Positions 1-11,040 of a stretch of 64,000 nt of DNA are shown in pieces. Numbering within the stretch: position 1 is the first letter of the stretch; each line of letters begins with the position of its first letter. The translations under genes were made by a program, and so were the position numbers. The notes under the pieces are model-generated. The model was given only the letters and a program-made list of their open reading frames with translations. It was not told the DNA's origin and did no database searches. Source of the stretch: Plasmodium brasilianum (taxonomy: Eukaryota; Apicomplexa; Aconoidasida; Haemosporida; Plasmodiidae); the NCBI RefSeq assembly GCF_023973825.1, contig NC_090124.1, positions 2,101,501 through 2,165,500 of the forward strand, in the 5' to 3' direction.

Positions 1-2
1 GT

Positions 3-3000
3 TTGAAAAAATTAGAAAACTTGAATCAACTGAAATGTGTGTTTGATTCTTCCATCATCTTAAGTGAGATGGACATGTTTACTTCTGACACTAATAAGAT
101 GTACAACTATGATGATTATATAGAGAAAAAAAAAAAAGAATTGAACAAAATAAAAAATTTTAAAAACGAATTAAACAAAATGATGAATATTGTAACTAAC
201 TGTAACTTAACATATGAACATTTTGATATCGTTCAGAAGACACATACGAATATACTAAATTTTATAAAAGAGCAATATGCTTTTTTTTTAAAACTGAAAA
301 CAAAATGTTATAAAATCTATACCACTATGAAAGATAGCCACAGTGATGTCTTTATATATATACAAAATTTCTTGAATTATTATAATGACTATGTACAAGT
401 GCATTTCGAAACGAAGCATCAAAGTGAAGAATCGAGTAGCTGTTCTACTGTAGAGGCATGGGATGATACTTCCGACATTTTGGTGAGTAGACATAACTAC
501 AGTGAGTGTCAATTTGAATCATCTGGTATGGAAAAAACAAATCATATAAAAAATACGAAACTGAATAAGGTGATCTCGCTCGGTATACCCAAAATACAGA
601 CGAATCAACAACAGTGTCTAGATAATTTAGAAATAGACGAGGAAGTGAAAGAGCAAATGAAAAAAAGAAATAATGCCTTTATGAACGAGTTAGATTCCAA
701 AATAAAAAAAAAAAGGAAGAAAACTTTTGATTTCTCCTTCCAGATTGATGAACATATGTTACATCTACTGAACAGTATTATGAACAAATATTTGGACAAA
801 TATGAACTAAAAATAGTTGATATAGAAAGAGAAGTACAATTACTGAAAGAAAGATTAATATTGATATCAAAAGAGTTACATGATATAAATAAGATGGTAA
901 AATCATATGCTGATATTCTATCGGAGTTTCATATAATGCTTGAGGAGAAGCAAGTAAGAAGTGTGAATACCATGGTTACCTGTTTTCTTTGTAACAAAAA
1001 AGATATAAAGAAGATTAAGCAGAGCATATCTACCTTACGACATAGGGACGAAACTTTAAATAATTTTTTTGGAATGGTCGAAAGTACTAAACAGTGTAAT
1101 ATGTGCACTAGTACAATATTAGATGAGCAACTAACCAATGTTAAGCTAAATGTATGTAGAGAAAAGGAAGAAATATACAAACAGATAGAAGAGAGTGAAA
1201 AGGAGCTAACCAATTTAAAGAGGAAAAAAAGGGAAATTTTGCCAGTTGTAAGATTCTATCATAGTCACATAGAACATATCCATCGGGAAATTATTTCACA
1301 AAATGATGATTTAAAATCGGTGCAAAAACACATGACAGATATACAAAGTAAATTGGATAGATGTGCACTTAAAATATATAAGATTAATGAGAAGCATACA
1401 TTAATAAAGGAGTTACAAAAAACTTGTGTTCATTTAATAAGTAGAGAAAAAGACATCATTTATGAAAGGGATCAGCTTATTTCGTGCCATGTCCACATGG
1501 TAGAAGTGTTTAGCTCCTTTCAAAAAATGCAGAACGCCGAGGATAAGTGGAGTGAAGCCATATATCCTTTGTTGGATTCGATGGAAAAGGAAGAAGTGGG
1601 AGAAGCGCGAGGACTGAACGAAGAGAGAGAAGTGAAAGAAACAAAGACGACAGTCCTGAAAGAACTGAAGGGGTTCCTGAACAACTTCATCGAGCTATGC
1701 AACCACAAGAAGAGTATGGTATGTATTCTGGAGAGAAGCAATGAGTATATTAATGATATCTATGTTCTCCTCGGAAAGCATGTTGCAGATGACAATACTG
1801 GAATCGCTGAAATAACTGGAAGCAACATTGGTAGTAGTAGTTGTAGCAGTAGTAGTGGTAGGTGTTACGACTATTTAAAAGGTAGAGCTATAACTAACCA
1901 TGAAAATATGTTGAGAGAGGGAAAAAACACATTAGAGATAAGAACAATGAATACGGAGAAAACAGAAGTAGGGAAAGAAACTATTAAGTCAAATGAGGGG
2001 GTTAATGTGATGACGAGTTTGAAATTAGTAAAACATGAGTCATATGTTGATAATATTAAGAAGGAAGGAATAAACATGATTGCTGGAGAGAGTAATACAA
2101 ACGACATAAGGATCACCATGAATAACTGTATGACAGAGTGTAAAAAAGGGGAAGAAAAAATTAAACAGACACAGCACCTTATTCAATCGTATCTTGTAAA
2201 AGGGGAGATACAAAATGAAGGGGAAAATGAAGAGAAAAATGAAGAGAAAAATGAAGAGAAAAATGAAGAGAAAAATGAAATGTATGAAGAAGAAGAAAAA
2301 AAAAATAAGCAAAAAAAAAGGGAAGAGAATTGTGGATTTTCCCCTGACACGCATACTTGTGTACACTACTTAGAACGAACTATTAACAACAATAAATGTT
2401 TTGGAAAACCGCACGACAAACTATACGAAAAGCTGTACGACAAATTGATGCTATTCTTAAATACAGAAGAAGCAAAAAAAGAACAGCAATTAGACGTGCT
2501 GCACAAAATGAAGTGTTTTTCAAACGATAGAAAGGAATATATCAAGAAAAAGATGCACGAATTGGAAAGCTGCATAAGGACAGAGAGAAAAAAAAGGCAA
2601 GTATTAAACAAAATGGAGAGTTACATTTCTTATTATTTAAAAAAAAAGACATGTGTACAGAATTTAATCAACTCTACATTTTTACTTATTAAAAAATGTG
2701 ATGGTAAAAATAAATATATTAAACGGTGCATAAGAAGTAGTAAGAATAGCATATTTTTTGAAAACCAAAATTATTATGTTAAGATGAACATAATGAAAGA
2801 GCTAGCTGAGAATGTCTTACTAACAGAAACTGAAAAAGAACAAGAGGAAAAAAAATTAAAAAAAGTTAAGGAACAATTATATACTAATGAAATAATTAAA
2901 AGTGAGTCAAATGAACTAGCAAAAAAAATCAATGAGAAAAAAGAACAAATTTTACGTCTAGAAGCAGAAAAACTTAATATGGAAAAAATGCTTCATAATA

Positions 3001-4049
3001 TTCTTATTAACACAAACTTGAAAAAAATGCACGAAAGTTTTTTGAGTCATCAGAAAAGCTTTATCTCTTCACTAAATGAGCTGAAGAACTCCTTTTGGTA
3101 TGTGCAAGAGGGGGTGCAAAAGGAGGGGGAAAAGGAAGAAGAACTTACTGAAGTGCATTCTATAGTAAACATGTTAAAGCAAAAGTTCGAAATGAATAGA
3201 GATATATATACATTTATAAATGAAACATTTGAATTTTTAATCCATAAAAACAAATTATTCGAAATAATAAATAGAGAAAAAGAAAAGATAAAAGAGAAGA
3301 TAGAAACATATAACAAATATATCACCAGCTTACAAGTTAAAGAAGCAGAAATGAATGGAAAAATTTGTTTACGTGAAGAGTACATACAGAAGTTAAAAAG
3401 TGATATGAAATCTAAATTATTTATGAACATAGAAAAGGAATATAAAAAAAAAATTATAGAAATATTTGTATATAAGAATGTAATAAAAGATATTTGTAAT
3501 TTCCATAATTCCTTTGATCAAGCAATAATTAAATTTCACTCTTTAAAAATGCAAGAAATTAATATATCAATAAAAAATTTATGGAGAAGGGTATATAATA
3601 GTGCTGATATCGATTATATATATATAAAGTCAGATGTGCAAACAGAAAATAATGGAAAAATTAATCAACGACGATCTTATAATTACCGAGTTGTTATGGT
3701 AAAAGATAATTGTGAACTCGATATGAAAGGAAGATGTTCATCAGGACAGAAAGTGCTCTCCTCTATTATAATTAGACTAGCCCTAGCTGAATCTTTTTCT
3801 ATTAAATGTGGCATACTAGCCCTTGATGAGCCAACAACAAATCTTGATAAATCAAATTCAAAAAATTTGGCTAGCTTAATTGCTAATATTGTTGATTTGA
3901 GGAAAGACAGTTCTACATTCCAGCTTATCTTAATAACACATGACAATTATTTTGTTGACATATTGTCACAATATGGCTTAACTAACTGTTTCTATAAAAT
4001 TAAGAGAGATGTCCATGGGTACTCGAAAATTGAGAAAATACGGCAATAG
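3..4049 (+). CDS. RAD50: DNA repair ATPase RAD50, C-terminal part (5' end outside the window)
   Basis: RAD50 is the SMC-like ATPase of the MRE11 complex, which senses and tethers DNA double-strand breaks in the nucleus. The reading frame is open at the left edge, so the N-terminal Walker A lobe is missing and 1348 residues are visible. Most of them are charged coiled coil. A CxxC zinc hook (CNMC, residue 365 of the visible part) lies between the coiled-coil arms, with a second CxxC (CFLC) 38 residues before it. The C-terminal ATPase lobe is clear: the ABC signature as CSSGQKVLSS, Walker B as LALDEPTTNLD, and the H-loop as LITHDNYF. These match eukaryotic RAD50 closely. Non-conserved, Glu/Lys-rich inserts lengthen the coiled coils, including an in-frame EEKN repeat near 2220-2280. 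The stop is TAG at 4047. Confidence 0.96.
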   Translation: MKKLENLNQLKCVFDSSIILSEMDMFTSDTNKMYNYDDYIEKKKKELNKIKNFKNELNKMMNIVTNCNLTYEHFDIVQKTHTNILNFIKEQYAFFLKLKTKCYKIYTTMKDSHSDVFIYIQNFLNYYNDYVQVHFETKHQSEESSSCSTVEAWDDTSDILVSRHNYSECQFESSGMEKTNHIKNTKLNKVISLGIPKIQTNQQQCLDNLEIDEEVKEQMKKRNNAFMNELDSKIKKKRKKTFDFSFQIDEHMLHLLNSIMNKYLDKYELKIVDIEREVQLLKERLILISKELHDINKMVKSYADILSEFHIMLEEKQVRSVNTMVTCFLCNKKDIKKIKQSISTLRHRDETLNNFFGMVESTKQCNMCTSTILDEQLTNVKLNVCREKEEIYKQIEESEKELTNLKRKKREILPVVRFYHSHIEHIHREIISQNDDLKSVQKHMTDIQSKLDRCALKIYKINEKHTLIKELQKTCVHLISREKDIIYERDQLISCHVHMVEVFSSFQKMQNAEDKWSEAIYPLLDSMEKEEVGEARGLNEEREVKETKTTVLKELKGFLNNFIELCNHKKSMVCILERSNEYINDIYVLLGKHVADDNTGIAEITGSNIGSSSCSSSSGRCYDYLKGRAITNHENMLREGKNTLEIRTMNTEKTEVGKETIKSNEGVNVMTSLKLVKHESYVDNIKKEGINMIAGESNTNDIRITMNNCMTECKKGEEKIKQTQHLIQSYLVKGEIQNEGENEEKNEEKNEEKNEEKNEMYEEEEKKNKQKKREENCGFSPDTHTCVHYLERTINNNKCFGKPHDKLYEKLYDKLMLFLNTEEAKKEQQLDVLHKMKCFSNDRKEYIKKKMHELESCIRTERKKRQVLNKMESYISYYLKKKTCVQNLINSTFLLIKKCDGKNKYIKRCIRSSKNSIFFENQNYYVKMNIMKELAENVLLTETEKEQEEKKLKKVKEQLYTNEIIKSESNELAKKINEKKEQILRLEAEKLNMEKMLHNILINTNLKKMHESFLSHQKSFISSLNELKNSFWYVQEGVQKEGEKEEELTEVHSIVNMLKQKFEMNRDIYTFINETFEFLIHKNKLFEIINREKEKIKEKIETYNKYITSLQVKEAEMNGKICLREEYIQKLKSDMKSKLFMNIEKEYKKKIIEIFVYKNVIKDICNFHNSFDQAIIKFHSLKMQEINISIKNLWRRVYNSADIDYIYIKSDVQTENNGKINQRRSYNYRVVMVKDNCELDMKGRCSSGQKVLSSIIIRLALAESFSIKCGILALDEPTTNLDKSNSKNLASLIANIVDLRKDSSTFQLILITHDNYFVDILSQYGLTNCFYKIKRDVHGYSKIEKIRQ

Positions 4050-4142
4050 GGCTGGTACATAAAATTGGCTAATATTCACGCTTTTTTTTTTTTTTTTTTT
4101 GTTTTTGTATGTATGTACCTATCTGAACATATGTATATATAC

Positions 4143-4184
<42 letters not shown>

Positions 4185-5685
4185 TATAATATATATACAT
4201 TATGCGTATTATGCGCACATTTTCCCCTTTCCACTTTTTAAAATTTTGTAGCATTTTCCACATTTACCTGCTTTTAATTTTTAATTTTAATTTTAATTTT
4301 ATTTGCCGTTTTTGTTTGTCATTAGGTATGAATGTAAAAGGGTATTAGTGCTTTAAAAAAAATGATTTCCTTTTTTTTTTTTTTTTTTCCTTTTACCATT
4401 TTGCAAGGGTCATAAAATGTACTATGCAGATATGCGTAATGGCTAGCAGTTGTTTTCAGTTTTTTTTTTAACATTTGTCATGTGTCTACAGTATATTATT
4501 TATTTTGTTTCTCATTTCATTGTTTTTTCTTCCTCTTTCCTTTTGTTTTCTGCCAAACGAAGAGACTATCACATGTTAAGAACCGCGAACTTTTGATAAT
4601 GAACATGAAGTCCGCTGTTAAACATGCACGAATTAATCTTCTTCGTTACGTTGATATTTAATTATTTTAATAATAATGATACGAATGAGTATGCAGTTTT
4701 ATGAACATTATTATGAACATTAGTAAAAAAGACCTTATAGTTTTTGTGAAAATTAAATATATCATTATTAATAAATTAAAAAAGGAAAAATAAAACGTTA
4801 CTATATAGTATACGTAAAAAGGGCGGCGAGAAACAAAAAAAAAAAAAAAAACAGTAAAAATATTATAGTTATACAATAGCATTGTGTAACAATAGTAGAG
4901 AGAAAGAGGATACATGATTTACAACTAACGGACAACTTACAAGTTAAGTTAAAAAGAGCTAGCCCTCTAATGTATCAAACGGGAAAACTTAAAAATTTTT
5001 TTTTTTTTTTTTACGAAAAATGTAACAGTCGAAAAAGGGAGTTTACAAACATTTGTAGGATATATATAACTCTTTGAAGAATTAAGAAGCAAACAAAAAA
5101 AACAAAAAAAAAACAAAAAAAAACAAAAAAAAAAAAAAAAAAAGATACATGCATAAAATGTTCACATTTTAAATCAAAACAAAAGAACAAAAAAAAAAAA
5201 GATACATGCATAAAATGTTCACATTTTAAATCAAAACAAAAGAACAAAAAAAAAAAAGATACATGCATAAAATGTTCACATTTTAAATCAAAACAAAAGA
5301 ACAAAAAAAAAAAAAAAATTTCTTCAAGTCATAGGTATAAACATAAATATACTATATTTATGTACATAATGTTAAATAATAAATTAAAATTTAAAATGTT
5401 CAAATTAAACATTTATTCTATGAACCATAAATTTATGTCTGCTTACGCCTGGTTGTGTGAATGTATATGTTACGAGAAAATGGTATATCCTATTGTCCAC
5501 ATGTTCATTGATTTATTTGTTTATATTTAACAATGCCGATGTTTGAATGCATATGGATGTATTTATGTATGCGTGGGTGTGCCTGTTCCCATGCGCGTGC
5601 TTGGGCGTGTGTTGTGTGCTTATGCAGTCGTTTTCTCTCTTTCCTGTATCTCTCCTTAGCAAACAGCGAAAATGTAAGGGAGAAA
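4050..5685. other. Convergent intergenic spacer after RAD50
   Basis: About 1.6 kb between two genes transcribed toward each other, so it should hold both 3' ends. It consists of poly(T) and poly(A) runs, (TA)n around 4140-4200 and the 57-bp tandem repeat listed separately. No convincing exon was seen. Confidence 0.7.
5144..5313. repeat. 57-bp tandem repeat, three copies
   Basis: Three copies start at 5144, 5201 and 5258, with the same 57-base period. Each has a unique core containing the palindrome ATGCAT and TTCACATTTTAAATC, followed by an A-rich tail of about a dozen bases. The copies look identical by eye. The unit is a multiple of three, so it is open on the minus strand, but that frame is only low-complexity Phe-rich residues and is not a credible gene. 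Confidence 0.9.
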
Positions 5686-6513
5686 CTAATTCATTAGCTT
5701 GGTTGGATCGTATGGCACACCGTTCTCTAATCTGTGCTTGGACATTATTATAGGTTTTACATTTAAACTAACATTATCATATAGCTGCCCGTTTTCATCT
5801 AATCCTGTTGCATCTAAATTCTTATTTTGAGATTCAGCTAAAGACTCTAAATATTCATCTACCAAATAGTAGTTGTAGTAATATTTGAATTTGGAATACG
5901 GCTCCTCTTCATTAGTGCGCATATAAGACTTTTGTGAAAAATTTTTGTTAAAAAGACAATTATATTTAGAATTAGCTTTTCCATCAGCATTGTTATTGTG
6001 GCTATTTTCATCATAGTAGTTGTCATCATAGGCATTGACATCCATATCATCTGGTTTGCTTTTTATTCTGGAGGCATTTAGTTCTTTTGAAAGTTTATTC
6101 TGACTGTGAACCCAATCATCTACAACATCATCGGGTAAGGATATTTTTGTGCTACAATCTTCCACCGGTAATTTTATTTTACAGGTTTCATGATAAACAG
6201 GTTGCCATTCTATATTTTGATCATAAACAGGAGTACATGTTTTTAAATTTTTAGAATTATTTTCCTCTTCATGTACGTTTTTATTAATTCGAAGTTTTGT
6301 TTTTTGGAGATCCCTTATGGATTGATCGTATTTACTTGAAAATAGTCTTCTTATTTTATCCTTGATACTTCCTCCACTAGTTTGTTCTTCATTATGACAT
6401 TCTGATCTACTTTTAATATTTTGTTGTATTAGGCTTCTTGCTCTGTTTTTATATATAACAGTTTTATGAAATTGCTCATGTTCATTTGAAGCTAGCGAGG
6501 AACAATTATTCAT
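5686..6513 (-). CDS. Conserved-looking hypothetical protein, 275 residues
   Basis: I do not recognise this protein. It is a single uninterrupted exon beginning MNNCSSLASN, with no predicted signal peptide or membrane segment. The first third is basic (RARSLIQQNIKSR, then KDKIRRLF), the middle has WQPVYHETCKIKLP and DDVVDDWVHSQNK, then comes an Asp/Asn-rich stretch, a Tyr-rich block (FKYYYNYYLVDEYLE) and a tail ending VPYDPTKLMN. It has mixed composition rather than simple repeats, and its base composition is clearly higher in GC than the flanks, which supports real coding. It is convergent with RAD50 and divergent from the NDK/AK gene across a 2.8 kb spacer. Cys4 near the N terminus could be lipid-modified, but that is only a guess. 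Confidence 0.8.
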   Translation of the reverse strand: MNNCSSLASNEHEQFHKTVIYKNRARSLIQQNIKSRSECHNEEQTSGGSIKDKIRRLFSSKYDQSIRDLQKTKLRINKNVHEEENNSKNLKTCTPVYDQNIEWQPVYHETCKIKLPVEDCSTKISLPDDVVDDWVHSQNKLSKELNASRIKSKPDDMDVNAYDDNYYDENSHNNNADGKANSKYNCLFNKNFSQKSYMRTNEEEPYSKFKYYYNYYLVDEYLESLAESQNKNLDATGLDENGQLYDNVSLNVKPIIMSKHRLENGVPYDPTKLMN

Positions 6514-6846
6514 TTTAGCAACAATCTCGAATTAAAAAAAAAAATATATGACAGTAGAGCAAATGGCGGAAAAATGGAGCAATATAGGACAGGAGAAAAA
6601 TATGGTAAAACACAGCAAAATAAAAATGTTTAAATTTTCAAAAATGGAGGAAACTTATTCGTAACTTGCAATTATATATATGTACATATATTAACACGTA
6701 TAAGACAATAAATAGAATAATATGTTTTTTATTTTTTAATGAAAATAATCTCTACATATATTCATACGGCTTTTATGTGGAATCTTATTTCTATGTTATA
6801 AGAAGTATAAATGAGTAGGGGAATAATTAAATAGGGAAAAAAAAGG

Positions 6847-6882
<36 letters not shown>

Positions 6883-7782
6883 GCACAATATAGGCACATA
6901 AAATTTATACTTAATTTTGGCTATATATTTTTTTTTTTTTTTTAACCAAAATTACATGAATTGTTCATAATATTTAAAATGTTCCTCCGATATTTTTAAA
7001 AAAAAAACATGAAAACCATAACAAATGAATGTGAAAATATATACAGAATACCTTAAAAGAAGTAGAACATTTAACGGATTTTTTGTAAAAGATAAAAGCA
7101 AAAAGGAATGTTGTAGATCTAGCATAAGCATTTTTGCGAATAGGATTATTTAAATACCCGTTAAAAGTTCAACCATTTTAGTGCCTTTATGTGTAAAACA
7201 GAAAGTGTGTACTTATATATATGTATATATATTATATATATTTTAGGCATTCGTGAAATTAATATCATTGTGTGGCCCTTATATACCCTTATTTTGTGTT
7301 TCATGAAAATGTAATATTTTCACATCTCTAATATATGTGCATACTTTGTGCATTTAAGACTTGTGAAAATTTTTGTCGTTCCACTGTGTGCAAAAATATA
7401 TATATATATATATATATAATCATTTTTTTTAAATCAGTCTTACGACAAAACGCAAAATTATTTACTTGCAACATCAAAAGAACAGTTCAAAAGAAGTAAT
7501 ATGAAACTCGTGTAATCTTAAACTAGTAAATATAAATAAGAATAAAAAGTACAAATTTGATGAAGCAAAATTTAAATGGTTGTACATGTGTAATGAGACC
7601 TATACTATTATAATTGCAAATGCATGTTTATAATTAGCTAGAAAAAAAAAAAAAAATTTATGAATATATACATATAATAATATTTAACATATTACGCGTA
7701 ATAAATTCCAAAAGAATAAAATATTTACAATTTACATTCGCTGTTAACCTGCAGGATATCAAAGCACGTTTGGTGATTTTAC

Positions 7783-7826
<44 letters not shown>

Positions 7827-9354
7827 CATAAATGAATAAACAAATAAATAACAAAACTTTTATACTCAACACCTTTTACTGTAAAATATTACTTCCTAAT
7901 GGTAGTATCTCTTTGCTCACAATACCAGGAAAAGTAAATAAACTGAGGATATGTTAACAGTTGCACACAACTTAAAATGGCAAAGTACAACAAGAGTTTC
8001 TTAAAATTGTAGATTTTCCTTAAAATTATTTTCTACCTATTATTTATTATATACCATATTTTATATATTATTTATTATATATTATTTATTATGTATTATG
8101 TATAATGTATTATGTATTATTTATTATTTATTATTTATTATTTATTATTTATTATTTATTATGTATTATGTATTATGTATTATGTATTATTTATTATTTA
8201 TTATTTATTATATATTATTTATTATGTATTATTTATTATTTATTATTTATTATGTATTATTTATTATGTATTATTTATTATGTATTATTTATATATTCCT
8301 TCTTCTTTCTAGAATATATGAACAGAATTTATAGCAAGAAAGAGACATTTTCTATCTTTACGCAAATCTTATATATAGGTTAAACATTTGAAGAGCCACA
8401 GAAATTTTAAATTTGACGAGTTAACATATTGCAAACATTTACACAGTAATTCATTTTAAAAAACATACTTTAATAAAGGATCACTTATAAGTTCATTTTT
8501 TGTATTCCTAGTATAAATTTTTTTTTTTTTTTAAATATACATTTACATTTTATAATTTTACTAGTTTCCAAAACATCAGTGTCATTTTACTCTTTATTAA
8601 AAAAGATCGTTTTTTATTTTTTTATTTTCTTTTTTTTTTTAAATAAATTAAATATCTTTTATTTATCATAAAAAAGTAAGGGAAACATTTATTACATAAC
8701 AAACAGGAATCTTCAAAAAAGCAAAAAAGTAAAAAAGTAAAAAATGTGTGTTTTACATTCACAGTAAAAATGAGTTAAGCTTTTAACATATTTTTGTGTA
8801 AAAAAAAAAAAACATAATGTTTAAAAAAAAAAAAAAAATTGTCTTCTTATTTTTTTAGAATATAAGATTTTAATGAAATCAGGAAAAATAATTTTACGTT
8901 AGAAGTTATGATATAAGGGGTGTCCATTTACACTATTTTTAATTTAAATGAATTATATATATATATATATATACATATCTTTGTATATATGTATGTATGT
9001 ATGCATGTACGCTTTCCAAACATGTAGTATGATATTCTAAGCACAATTTTTGTAAGCATAATGGAATCATATGTACATTATTAATCCATAAGTAATGTCT
9101 AAAAATAGTGCTTATTTTTTTATATATTAATTTATATAAAAATATAATTTTCGGAATGAAAAGGAAAAAACTAAAATAACGTTAAGATATTAACAATAGA
9201 TTTCTTAAAAATATGTGTATCGAACGAAATCGTGGTGAACTATATAATTTTAAAAGAAGTAAATATATTTGTTTATAAGAGTCCATTATTTAATGCTAAT
9301 ATACTACTTTTTAATGTATCTTTATTTTTTTAATATTACTCCTACTAAACTATA
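6514..9354. other. Divergent intergenic region, probable bidirectional promoter
   Basis: This 2.8 kb lies between the 5' ends of the 275-residue protein gene (-) and the NDK/AK gene (+), so both promoters should be here. It holds long poly(A) (6839-6879), poly(T), several (TA)n tracts and the TTATTTATTATG-type microsatellite. No further exon or RNA gene could be supported. Confidence 0.65.
8045..8295. repeat. TTATTTATTA / TATGTATTA heptamer-like microsatellite
   Basis: About 250 bases built from TATTTAT and TATGTAT units of seven bases. All three plus-strand frames are open and give only Tyr/Leu/Ile repeats, so it is simple sequence and not a gene. Confidence 0.9.
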
Positions 9355-10468
9355 ATGAAGGACGAAAGGTGTATTTTTGTTATTTTTCCTGATGTTACTA
9401 ATAATTTTAAAGTAAAAAATTAAAAAGCAGTTATCAGACGAAATGATACCATTTAGGCAAATAAATTGGGATACCAAAAATAAATGTGTGTGTACATGTA
9501 TGCATGTATACCTTCATGCGCATAGGCATAAACATAGAAAACGCAAAAAATACACAAGTATGTTCAAACGTATATATTCACACATATATGTTCACATGCA
9601 TATGTTCACGCGTATATGTTCACTCGAATATGCTTATCCAAATACATGTTCACAACTATATCCACACAACTGCGTCTACACAACTAGGTCCAGACAACTA
9701 TGTTTACACAACTATGTTTACACAAATATCTTTACATCAATGTAGGATGAAGAAGTCATAAAAAAATTAGAGGAAAAAAATTTCATTATTTTAAAGAAAA
9801 AGAAAGTTCACTTAACAGAAGTAAATAATTACTTATACTGACCTCTCAGAAATACATGCACATAAACAAATATAAATATCTATGTATGCTTGTATGTATA
9901 TGTGTGTGTATTATCACGCAGCGCGCAATTAGTGTATGAAATATTTAAATGTTCGGTAAAAGTGATGAAAGAAACATTTAATATTAGTATAAAGTAGTGT
10001 AAACGAAAGAAACATAAAATAAAAGTTATAAATGTAGATAAGGTTGCATGAGTTAAGAACAAAAGGAATCTTTGGCATATCTTGTACAAATTAAAAATAA
10101 TCAGAAAAATATTCTTTATTTACGCTTTTTTTTTTTTTCTTTCTTTCATTCTTTTTTTTTTTTCTGCTTTATTCTTGAAGAATGATATAAAAGAAATATT
10201 TAATTATAAACCTGAGCAATATAAACATATAAATGAATTTTATGAGTACATAGAAAGTGGGGTGTCTGTTATTTCTTTGCTCGAACATATGGATGGAGAT
10301 ACATCAACAAAATTAAATTCTTTAATTAAGAGCACGTCCATCTTGATAAAGGACGAGAAATACTTTGAATGGTAACGCACACCTATATGTGTACATGGGT
10401 ATACATATTCATGTTTTGTATGGGGGCAGTTGTACCCGTATTCATATACGTGGGTGTGCATGCAAGTA

Positions 10469-10546
<78 letters not shown>

Positions 10547-10995
10547 ATACGTATAAATGTTTCCCTTTTATAAACTTTTCGGTAGCTTGGAATATCAGTG
10601 CAATTTGAAGTGCAGAAACATCCCCTTTTATTTTAGCAAGAATAACTGGTATTTTAGCAGAGACCTGAACTATTTTTTCCCGTTATATAACAATAACAAT
10701 TTGGAAAGAACTTTAATAATATTAAAACCAGACATCATAGAACAGAATAACATAAGTAATATAATTAACGATATTTTAAACTTCGATTTATTAATAGTAG
10801 CTATAAAAAGGGGAACACTATCCATTGATCATGCAAATAAATTATATGAAGATTCATTAAATAAGGTATTACATAATTGTTCCATACAGAAAAAAAAAAA
10901 AAAAAAGTAAAAGTGATATACGTAAAATAAAAAGTGGTCTCACACTTTCGGTATCCTTCTCCCTTTATCTTTATCCCTATCTCTACCCCTAACTA

Positions 10996-11040
<45 letters not shown>

